DNA from: Candidatus Saccharimonadota bacterium
Lineage (GTDB): Bacteria > Patescibacteriota > Saccharimonadia > Saccharimonadales > Saccharimonadaceae
Assembly (NCBI GenBank): GCA_030528815.1
Contig: JAUMYE010000019.1
Location: forward strand, 1-12,578
Direction: 5' to 3'
Length of the DNA: 12,578 nucleotides
The translations under genes were made by a program, and so were the position numbers. The notes under the pieces are model-generated. The model was not told the DNA's origin. It did not search any database and saw only the letters and a program-made list of their open reading frames with translations. This document shows, piece by piece, positions 6,706 to 11,977 of this stretch. Position 1 is the first letter of the stretch, and the number at the start of each line of letters is the position of its first letter.

Positions 6706-7155
6706 ATGACAATGACAGTAGCAATCCTTTGGCTTGGCGTAGCAATCGAAACGCTTACTCTTGCCAAGGTTTTACAGAGGAACTCATATTCGCCTGAAGA
6801 ATTCGCATATTCCACCCCTGAGATAGACCTCACTTACACAGACTCCTGTCAGACCATAGAGGTTCCGGATAACATTATGCTTATCGGACCTTACGGTGGG
6901 CCTCCTGGTGGACCTCCTCCTGGCGCACCTGGCGGACCTCCTCCTGGAGGACCTTGGGGCGGCTCAAACGGTTTCGGTAACTATGGAGGCTATTGGGGAG
7001 GCTTTGGCGGCTATGGTTACGGAATGGGCGCATGGGGCCCTAACGGCCTTACTCCTGGCGGAGAACAGAAGGGCGGCAAAGTCGCTCATCCTCCAAAAGT
7101 AAAGAGAAGCGCCTGGACTCGCTTTTGCGAAAGCCTCGACAGATTCTTCAAGTAA
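6706..7155 (+). CDS. Gly/Pro-rich protein with N-terminal membrane segment, 149 aa
   Basis: No family recognised. Residues 4-23 form a hydrophobic helix that could be a membrane anchor or an uncleaved signal. Residues 24-60 are an acidic, Ser/Thr/Tyr-containing stretch. Residues 61-84 are a Gly/Pro tract ('GGPPGGPPPGAPGGPPPGG'), and residues 85-120 are rich in Gly with Tyr, Trp and Phe ('GNYGGYWGGFGGYGYG'). The C-terminus (121-149) is basic ('KVKRSAWTRF'). The tract is not a strict Gly-X-Y repeat, so a collagen helix is not supported. The composition suits a disordered, adhesive or phase-separating surface protein, which is inference. Proline is nearly all CCT, and three of four arginines are AGA/AGG. 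Strong promoter, perfect RBS and a stable terminator point to high expression. Confidence 0.8.
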   Translation: MTMTVAILWLGVAIETLTLAKVLQRNSYSPEEFAYSTPEIDLTYTDSCQTIEVPDNIMLIGPYGGPPGGPPPGAPGGPPPGGPWGGSNGFGNYGGYWGGFGGYGYGMGAWGPNGLTPGGEQKGGKVAHPPKVKRSAWTRFCESLDRFFK

Positions 7156-7170
7156 CCGAGTTCCTACAAC

Positions 7171-7203
7171 AAAAAATCCTGCAAGTTCGCTTGCGGGATT
7201 TTT
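7171..7203. terminator. Bidirectional terminator between convergent genes
   Basis: Eleven-base stem AATCCTGCAAG/CTTGCGGGATT (7175-7185, 7190-7200) closed by the very stable TTCG tetraloop. T runs follow on plus (7199-7203) and on minus (complement of A7171-7176). It serves the Gly/Pro-rich gene and the fusion gene on the minus strand. Confidence 0.9.
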
Positions 7204-7209
7204 CATTCT

Positions 7210-8211
7210 TTACAACGTCATGCCTTTTGCTGTAGAAAGACGGCCTTCCTTCAAATGTACGAAGTTAGCAAACATTATAGATATTCCACCGCAATAACTC
7301 AGACAATTAGAATTATTAATCCAATCATCAAGCTCTTCGTCAGAAATATCATCAACGCTCATTCTGGCAATATCCGTAATATTAATGCTTTGAAGAACCT
7401 TACCTTTCTCGGCTAGAAGTATTGCATTTCCAGTATAGGCATAGACTTCTTCCGAGCCGCGAAATTGCTTTAGCAGCTCACGCGCAGCGGCTTTATCTTT
7501 AGGCTTACCGTACATTTTTCCATCAAAGACAATATTCTGATCGGCCGCAACAATCAGGCGACGACCTCGAGCCTTTGTTTTAGATAAGACAGCCTGTGCC
7601 TTGCGCATGGATATTTCCGCCAATTGATTCCTGAAAGACTTAGAATTATCTGGCGTCTCATCAGCATCGCTAACCATAACCTCAAAAGGAATATCCACAT
7701 CGATCATTTGCTGTTTACGCACAGCGGACTTTGAAGCCAAAATTACGCGCGGAAAATCCCTTACAATCTCCGTAAATGGTTTTACAAGATCGCTCGGTTT
7801 ATCGTAAAAGATAACCTTAGTTGCAATATTTGCCATAGTAGTAGAGATGTCACTACCTTTTTTCGCGATAACATATACCGGTTTTCCAGCAGCATAGCAA
7901 AAGCCACCATTCATACCGAGCCCAACGCCTTTTTCGCTAAACTCAATAATATTGCAGTCGCACTGAAGCATCGCAGGGAAGGCAAAATCTTTCATCACGG
8001 TCTTTCCTTCCGGAATTTCCGCTTGGCCCCATTTCTCAACATCACGGGCCATTACAGTTATAGTAATGCCAGCTTTATTTAAAGCTTTTTCTATCGCCTC
8101 GAGCTTAGCTTTATCTTGATCGCCATCATGAAATTTTAGAGCAAAGAAAGAATGAAGCGTTCCTGGCTTCCTTTCTTTAGAAATTTTTACTGGCTTAGCA
8201 ATATTCACCAC
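7210..8211 (-). CDS. Nucleoside deoxyribosyltransferase-like / Maf pyrophosphatase fusion
   Basis: Two nucleotide-handling domains in one chain of 333 residues. Residues about 20-140 resemble nucleoside 2-deoxyribosyltransferases: 'SFFALKF' at the start, then 'EKGVGLGMNGGFCYAAGKPV', the equivalent of the family's G-x-G-x-E-x-G-Y-A-x-A motif. The glutamate that should be the nucleophile appears as Asn101, so this half may bind or hydrolyse rather than transfer. Residues about 153-315 are a Maf/YceF/YhdE domain: 'LASKSAVR' (158-165), catalytic Asp in 'VAADQNIVF' (Asp224; the usual next Thr is Gln) and 'GKPKD' (235-239). Maf enzymes cleave non-canonical or pyrimidine NTPs to NMPs. Together they suggest a nucleotide-pool cleaner. 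The start is set at GTG 8211 because AGGGG (8222-8218) is six bases upstream; TTG 8217 would abut the RBS, and GTG 8208 is possible. Confidence 0.82.
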   Translation of the reverse strand: MVNIAKPVKISKERKPGTLHSFFALKFHDGDQDKAKLEAIEKALNKAGITITVMARDVEKWGQAEIPEGKTVMKDFAFPAMLQCDCNIIEFSEKGVGLGMNGGFCYAAGKPVYVIAKKGSDISTTMANIATKVIFYDKPSDLVKPFTEIVRDFPRVILASKSAVRKQQMIDVDIPFEVMVSDADETPDNSKSFRNQLAEISMRKAQAVLSKTKARGRRLIVAADQNIVFDGKMYGKPKDKAAARELLKQFRGSEEVYAYTGNAILLAEKGKVLQSINITDIARMSVDDISDEELDDWINNSNCLSYCGGISIMFANFVHLKEGRLSTAKGMTL

Positions 8212-8237
8212 AAACAACCCCTGTTATATTTGATTAA

Positions 8238-8246
8238 ACTATAGCA
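8238..8246 (-). promoter_or_regulatory. Extended -10 promoter of the NDT/Maf fusion gene
   Basis: Minus strand TGC-TATAGT, with the -10 at 8243-8238. The start near 8231 leaves a short leader with AGGGG as RBS. It lies directly after the terminator of the upstream gene. Confidence 0.55.
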
Positions 8247-8248
8247 CG

Positions 8249-8268
8249 AAAAAACGCCCAGATGGGCG
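8249..8268 (-). terminator. Intrinsic terminator of the nucleoside phosphorylase gene
   Basis: CGCCC/GGGCG stem (8255-8259, 8264-8268) with a four-base loop, followed on the minus strand by six T (complement of A8249-8254). It lies 70 bases after the phosphorylase stop. Confidence 0.75.
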
Positions 8269-8338
8269 ATTCAATCACGAAATAATGTAATGAGACGTCA
8301 GAACGGAGATAAACCGCTTTTTCTACTCGCTTTACTCA

Positions 8339-9073
8339 TCAAATACGCCCAACTATCTCGATCGCCGCTTCGAAAATTTCTGCATTCTTCCGTTCAAGCG
8401 GCTCGACCGCCTCACCATCAACCGTGTCCTCAGCAATCAAAAACTCCGTAAAATCCACGCCTCGGTACTGCGCCACTGCCGTCAGAGCAGAGAGCTCCAT
8501 CTCTACCGCCACGCAGCTGCGCTCCTTCATAAGATGAACCTTGCCAGCCGTCTCTCGATAAACCGCGTCGGTCGTCCAAACTTTGCCTTCGAGCGTCGCC
8601 AAGCCACGCGCTGCAAAAACTTCGCGGCAAACGTCAAGCAATCGCACATCAACCTCAATCTCGTCCGACTCTGGCAAATAATGATAGCTCGTACCTTCCT
8701 CGCGGTACGCCGCCGTCGGCAAGATTATTGCATTCTTCGCGATATTCCTATCTAGCCGCCCGCAAGTACCAAGGGCCACAATCTTCGAAATCCCGCTCGC
8801 AATCAGCAGCTCCATATCGCAAACCGCGCCCGCTGCGCCAGTCGTCGGACTAACCAGCAAAACCTTCTCGCCACCAGCTTCGACATATCTAAAATTATCG
8901 AAAACACGCCCGGAAGCATTCTTAACCTCCTGCGTCCCCAGATCAGGATTCGCCAAAATATAATCCTCCCAAATCTCGTCATCAAAAATCATCAAGCATT
9001 TCGAAGGCGCACCATCGAGCTTCAAATCGAACGGCCCAAAAACCGTCTCGTGTTCTGGATCGAATCTAATCAT
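8339..9073 (-). CDS. Nucleoside phosphorylase (PNP/uridine phosphorylase family)
   Basis: NP-I family enzyme that splits nucleosides with phosphate into base and ribose- or deoxyribose-1-phosphate, for salvage; cytosolic. At 244 residues it has the family length. Visible: 'SPTTGAAGAVCDMELLI' (75-91), phosphate-site 'LGTCGRLD' (101-108), 'EEGTSYHYLP' (125-134), 'TTDAVYRET' (167-175), the ribose-binding 'AVEMELSAL' (189-197) and 'LIAEDTVDG' (212-220). Asp216 may be the acid that marks purine enzymes, but base preference cannot be fixed by eye. The minus-strand -10 (9085-9080) leaves six bases before the ATG, so it is predicted leaderless. Codon use is unusual: 8 of 10 Thr codons in residues 89-244 are ACG, and GCG and GAG are frequent, unlike hisS or dnaB. 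Acquisition by transfer is possible. It ends in TGA. Confidence 0.88.
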   Translation of the reverse strand: MIRFDPEHETVFGPFDLKLDGAPSKCLMIFDDEIWEDYILANPDLGTQEVKNASGRVFDNFRYVEAGGEKVLLVSPTTGAAGAVCDMELLIASGISKIVALGTCGRLDRNIAKNAIILPTAAYREEGTSYHYLPESDEIEVDVRLLDVCREVFAARGLATLEGKVWTTDAVYRETAGKVHLMKERSCVAVEMELSALTAVAQYRGVDFTEFLIAEDTVDGEAVEPLERKNAEIFEAAIEIVGRI

Positions 9074-9079
9074 ACTTTA

Positions 9080-9085
9080 ATTATA
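9080..9085 (-). promoter_or_regulatory. -10 box of the nucleoside phosphorylase gene
   Basis: Minus strand TATAAT, six bases before the ATG at 9073, with no room for an RBS. The position expected for the -35 falls within the inverted repeat at 9094-9118. Confidence 0.6.
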
Positions 9086-9093
9086 ATCTACTT

Positions 9094-9118
9094 CCGCCTC
9101 ACCGCCCCGCTGAGGTGG
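9094..9118 (-). repeat. GC-rich inverted repeat over the phosphorylase -35 region
   Basis: CCGCCTCA (9094-9101) and TGAGGTGG (9111-9118) are complementary at seven of eight positions around a nine-base GC-rich centre. Placement eight bases upstream of the -10 suggests an operator. It is also a weak hairpin on either strand, and no + gene ends here to need a terminator. Confidence 0.45.
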
Positions 9119-9141
9119 ATTATTTTTGACAATTAACCATT

Positions 9142-9162
9142 AAAAAATCGGCCCAATGCCGA
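9142..9162 (-). terminator. Likely intrinsic terminator of tRNA-Phe
   Basis: Minus strand TCGGC/GCCGA stem (9158-9162 and 9148-9152) with a five-base loop, followed by six T (complement of A9142-9147). The stem is short, so the call is moderate. Confidence 0.6.
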
Positions 9163-9175
9163 ATTGAATAAAAAA

Positions 9176-9251
9176 TGGTGGTCACGGCTGGACTTGAACC
9201 AGCGACACGCGGCTCTTCAGGCCGCTGCTCTACCAACTGAGCTACATGACC
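9176..9251 (-). tRNA. tRNA-Phe (anticodon GAA)
   Basis: 76-base cloverleaf on the minus strand. The acceptor GGTCATG (9251-9245) pairs with CGTGACC (one G-T pair), followed by discriminator A and an encoded CCA ending at 9176. The D arm is AGCTCAGTTGGTAGAGC. The anticodon stem GCGGC/GCCGC encloses CTGAAGA, giving anticodon GAA. The T arm contains GGTTCAAGTCC. The CCA tail is encoded, so no end addition is needed for the primary copy. A possible -10-like TGTGATAAAG lies upstream near 9268-9277. Confidence 0.97.
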
Positions 9252-9298
9252 AACTCAATAGTTAAACTTTATCACATATTCCCCCCGAACGCAAACAA

Positions 9299-9403
9299 TT
9301 AGTTACCTACTAGCCCAAGACCAAAAGTAACAACCAAATCGATCAACTCAAAAACAACCTTCCAAAGTTTCTTTCCAAAGCTAATCTTTTCTTTTTCTGC
9401 CAT
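9299..9403 (-). CDS. Putative 34-residue amphipathic/membrane small protein
   Basis: An ATG frame of 34 codons and TAA on the minus strand, starting 'MAEKEKISFGKKLWKV' and continuing with 'VFELIDLVVTFGLGLVGN'. The plan is a short charged, Lys-rich head (1-15) followed by a hydrophobic helix (16-33) with a single Glu and Asp, typical of tiny single-pass or peripheral membrane proteins. A TATAAT (9417-9412) sits eight bases before the ATG, the same arrangement as the leaderless genes here, which is the main support. It diverges from hisS and lies just upstream of tRNA-Phe. Function is unknown; a stress-related or toxin-like peptide are possibilities with no direct evidence. Chance occurrence cannot be excluded at this length. 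Confidence 0.55.
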   Translation of the reverse strand: MAEKEKISFGKKLWKVVFELIDLVVTFGLGLVGN

Positions 9404-9411
9404 TCACTAAC

Positions 9412-9417
9412 ATTATA
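9412..9417 (-). promoter_or_regulatory. -10 box of the 34-residue protein gene
   Basis: Minus strand TATAAT with eight bases to the ATG, predicting a 5' end one or two bases before it. It is divergent from the hisS promoter about 60 bases away. Confidence 0.5.
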
Positions 9418-9469
9418 GAATATTTTGACGAATTTATAAAAATATTGCCTAACAACAGATAGGATAAGA

Positions 9470-9478
9470 TGGTATAAT
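9470..9478 (+). promoter_or_regulatory. Extended -10 promoter of hisS
   Basis: TGG-TATAAT, with the -10 at 9473-9478 and six bases to the hisS ATG, so the mRNA is predicted leaderless. The nearest -35-like TTGCCT (9445-9450) is 22 bases away, which is too far for a standard spacer. Confidence 0.65.
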
Positions 9479-9484
9479 AGACTC

Positions 9485-10783
9485 ATGAAAAAATTCAATA
9501 CGTCGCCACTATCTGGCATGCAAGAACTCCTACCAACTGAGCAGGTCGTTTTTGACAAGCTCAAACAACAAATTAGCGACGTATACCATCATTACGGCTT
9601 CCAAAGTATCGAAACCCCACTTATCGACCGTACGGAAATTCTTTTCGCTAAGGCTGGCGGCGACACGGAGAAGCAAATCTATCGCGTCATGAAGACTGCC
9701 GAAACTGCAGATTCCGCCGATCAGGCTCTTCGCTTTGACCACACCGTACCTCTAGCTCGCTACGTAGTAGAGCACAATAACGATCTAGCTTTTCCATTCA
9801 GCGTTACCCAGATCAACCGTAACTTCCGCGGCGAACGTGCCCAGCGTGGTCGTTTCCGCGAATTCTACCAGTGCGATGCAGATATTATTGGTCGCGACAG
9901 TCTCCCAATTGCCTACGACGCACAGGTTATTTCCTGCATTTACGAAGCACTCAAGGCTTTCAAGCTTCCAAACATGCAAGTTCGCATCAGTAACCGCAAG
10001 GTTCTTTCTGGCTTCCTTAGCGCTCTAGAGCTCGAAACAAAGAATGCCGAGATCGCAGAGATTATCGACCACATCGAAAAAGTCCCGCTAGACGTTACTA
10101 GAGAAAAGCTAACCAAACTAGATGTCGACTCCGATAAAGTCGAGAAAATCATCAAGTTTACAGACATTAAGGGCGATTACGAAACTGTCGAGAAAGCTCT
10201 CACTGAACTTCTTGGCGACACTTCAGCTATCGCAGAAGGTCTAAGCGAACTCAAAACCGTATTTGACCTCCTAAACGCTCAGGAAAGTCTAGACGACGTC
10301 ATTATCGACCTCATGATTATCCGTGGCCTAGATTACTACACTGGCACCGTCTTCGAAACCTTCATTACTGATCACCGCGAACTTGGCTCGATCTCGAGTG
10401 GCGGCCGCTACGACAACCTTGCCAGCAACTTCTCGAACCAATCTTTCCCAGGCGTTGGCGGAAGCATCGGCCTAACTCGCCTCTTCTTCGTCTTGAAAGA
10501 ATGCGGCCTTATCGACATCAACGAAGAGAAGAACCCAGTAGATTACTGCCTCTTGCCACTTAGCGAAAACGAATACAAATTCACCATGGCAACCGCAGCA
10601 AAGCTACGCGAACAGGGAAACACCGTAGATATCGACTTCGAAACCAGAAAGCTTGGCTCACGCATGAATCGCGCCGCGAAGATCGCAGAATACGCCATCG
10701 TTATCGGCGACAGCGAAGCTGTATCTGGCAAGCTCGAAGCCAAGAATCTAAAAACCGGCGAAAAGATCGAGATTAATCTCTAA
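9485..10783 (+). CDS. hisS: Histidine--tRNA ligase
   Basis: Class II aminoacyl-tRNA synthetase that charges tRNA-His; cytosolic homodimer. 432 residues, a normal length. Visible: an N-terminal 'SGMQELLPTE' (10-19); 'FRGERAQRGRFREFYQCDAD' (114-133), which is class II motif 2 with its ATP-binding Arg; the His-specific 'RGLDYYTG' (280-287); 'GSISSGGRYDNL' (301-312); motif 3 'GVGGSIGLTRL' (323-333); and a C-terminal anticodon-binding domain from about 350. The ATG is fixed by the -10 box six bases upstream and by alignment of the first residues. Arginine is CGN except 2 of 22, matching dnaB. It is monocistronic with its own terminator; the neighbouring tRNA is Phe, not His. Confidence 0.97.
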   Translation: MKKFNTSPLSGMQELLPTEQVVFDKLKQQISDVYHHYGFQSIETPLIDRTEILFAKAGGDTEKQIYRVMKTAETADSADQALRFDHTVPLARYVVEHNNDLAFPFSVTQINRNFRGERAQRGRFREFYQCDADIIGRDSLPIAYDAQVISCIYEALKAFKLPNMQVRISNRKVLSGFLSALELETKNAEIAEIIDHIEKVPLDVTREKLTKLDVDSDKVEKIIKFTDIKGDYETVEKALTELLGDTSAIAEGLSELKTVFDLLNAQESLDDVIIDLMIIRGLDYYTGTVFETFITDHRELGSISSGGRYDNLASNFSNQSFPGVGGSIGLTRLFFVLKECGLIDINEEKNPVDYCLLPLSENEYKFTMATAAKLREQGNTVDIDFETRKLGSRMNRAAKIAEYAIVIGDSEAVSGKLEAKNLKTGEKIEINL

Positions 10784-10790
10784 AAACAAG

Positions 10791-10816
10791 AGTCGTCCAC
10801 AAAAGGGCGACTTTTT
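10791..10816 (+). terminator. Intrinsic terminator of hisS
   Basis: Eight-base stem AGTCGTCC/GGGCGACT (10791-10798, 10805-10812) with one G-T pair, a six-base loop, then a run of five T. Confidence 0.85.
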
Positions 10817-10824
10817 GGTTATCC

Positions 10825-10852
10825 TTGAAAAATAAGCATTTTGTTGTATAAT
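10825..10852 (+). promoter_or_regulatory. Promoter of the 10944 gene
   Basis: TTGAAA (10825-10830), a 16-base spacer and TATAAT (10847-10852). The start is expected near 10859. Confidence 0.65.
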
Positions 10853-10858
10853 AAAAGA

Positions 10859-10943
10859 ACCTGTTTTACAGGCGCAGTTTAAAAGTCAGCCGTCCGTCCA
10901 CATTCGACCCTCGCAAAGAGCGAGAGAAAGGGGGATTATTCCC
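10859..10943 (+). promoter_or_regulatory. Structured 85-base leader of the 10944 gene
   Basis: Visible hairpins are CCTG/CAGG near the 5' end and CTCGC/GCGAG (10910-10914, 10920-10924). The GGGGG Shine-Dalgarno sequence (10930-10934) can fold as GGGA-TTAT-TCCC (10932-10943), directly against the ATG. This could mask ribosome binding. It belongs to no riboswitch class that I recognise. Confidence 0.4.
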
Positions 10944-11855
10944 ATGTTAGACAAGGTTATCGCAAATATACTGATTTGGGGCCTGCTCGTCATTTCAATC
11001 TTACAAGTAATACCGAGCTACATAAGTTATACAAAACTCACCGATTCCCAAAAAGCAAGACCCTTAAGTAAAAACGGCAAAGGCGGAATATGCGCATCAT
11101 TAATACTTGTAACAGTGTTCATGACCGCTGCAGCCGCCAAAGAGGCTATGAAAATAGAAGATTTTCCGTTTTTAGCCTCAACGGCCCACGTCATAGCAGC
11201 GTTTATCGGAGGAATACTTATGGGAGTGTTCTTCTATTGCGACGACAAATGCAGATCTGCTAAAAAAGAGCCTCTTGCTAGTACCAGGGGCTACTATCGC
11301 GACAACCCACCAACCAGAAAACCTCAGAGAAGACGTAAAGCCTCCAAGCCAATGTCTTCGACGAGAGATTACTACATGAGCACTAGTCGTCCCGCCTACA
11401 CGCCAAGTCCTGCTCCGGCACCAGTAAAAGACACGAGTCCTGCAAGACTCCTGATTCTTTCCGAGGCATTACCGTTCGAGAATATTGATCCGGAAGATTT
11501 CGACCCAGACGATCTCACGATTGCTGACGTCTTTTCGGATAGCGACGTCGTATATAATTTCGACAACATCGACGCCGCAAAAGCATATCTCAATACTCTC
11601 GACTTTGGCGACGTAATCATTATGTCGGACCATACCGTCGTAATGAGTTTCAATGGCTTCCGCACCAAGAGAAACTTCGCAATCGCAGACGCAATCGCTT
11701 ACAACTATTCACACAAGAATACTTGCGGCAAAGATTGTACGATCGTAAGTTCCTACCGCCATTATGTCGAGTTTACATATGGACTGGGCAAAGATACAGA
11801 CTACTACCACAACCTCGTAGACGCTCTGATAGCTTGGCTTGATAACGGCGACTAA
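10944..11855 (+). CDS. Uncharacterised three-TM protein with acidic C-terminal domain, 303 aa
   Basis: No family recognised. Three hydrophobic helices (about 6-25, 48-66, 79-98) form the N-terminal membrane part. A basic, Pro/Ser-rich linker follows (about 104-165) with a short internal repeat: 'ASTRGYYRD' (112-120) and 'SSTRDYYMS' (138-146). The remaining part (166-303) looks like a compact soluble domain that starts acidic ('DPEDFDPDDLTIADVFSD') and contains 'FGDVIIMSDHTVVMSFNGF' and a Cys pair (261, 265). By charge the linker is probably cytoplasmic. GGGGG nine bases before the ATG supports the start. Codon use is AGA/AGG for 9 of 14 Arg, as in the 4119 and 6706 genes. It is a stand-alone unit with promoter, leader and terminator. 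The role is unknown; a membrane-tethered sensor or envelope protein is inference. Confidence 0.8.
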   Translation: MLDKVIANILIWGLLVISILQVIPSYISYTKLTDSQKARPLSKNGKGGICASLILVTVFMTAAAAKEAMKIEDFPFLASTAHVIAAFIGGILMGVFFYCDDKCRSAKKEPLASTRGYYRDNPPTRKPQRRRKASKPMSSTRDYYMSTSRPAYTPSPAPAPVKDTSPARLLILSEALPFENIDPEDFDPDDLTIADVFSDSDVVYNFDNIDAAKAYLNTLDFGDVIIMSDHTVVMSFNGFRTKRNFAIADAIAYNYSHKNTCGKDCTIVSSYRHYVEFTYGLGKDTDYYHNLVDALIAWLDNGD

Positions 11856-11863
11856 TCCTCAAC

Positions 11864-11897
11864 CCCCCGCTTTCCTAAAAAGGCGGGGGTATTTTTT
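11864..11897 (+). terminator. Intrinsic terminator of the 10944 gene
   Basis: Ten-base stem CCCCCGCTTT/AAGGCGGGGG (11864-11873, 11880-11889) with one T-G pair, a six-base loop, then a T-rich tract. Confidence 0.88.
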
Positions 11898-11937
11898 ATA
11901 AAAACTTAAACTGCTTGCCTTTTCTTTATAATCTTTG

Positions 11938-11946
11938 TGCTAAACT
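11938..11946 (+). promoter_or_regulatory. Extended -10 promoter of tdk, with downstream RBS
   Basis: TGC-TAAACT, with the -10 at 11941-11946, and TTGCCT at 11915-11920 as a poor -35 (20-base spacer). A TATAAT at 11927-11932 is an alternative. AGGAG (11964-11968) lies nine bases before the GTG start, so tdk is not leaderless. Confidence 0.45.
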
Positions 11947-11977
11947 AAAACCAAAGGGTTATTAGGAGTTATACAGA

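Noticed and set aside
6902..6950. CRISPR-like direct repeats
   Set aside because: The repeats are in-frame codons for Gly-Pro with no spacers of constant length.
6886..6960. Collagen-like Gly-X-Y domain
   Set aside because: Glycine spacing is irregular (GGPP, PPPG, APGG), so a triple-helix repeat is not supported.
9176..9251. tRNA beside hisS taken as tRNA-His
   Set aside because: The anticodon loop CTGAAGA gives GAA (Phe), and the extra G-1 expected for tRNA-His is not evident.
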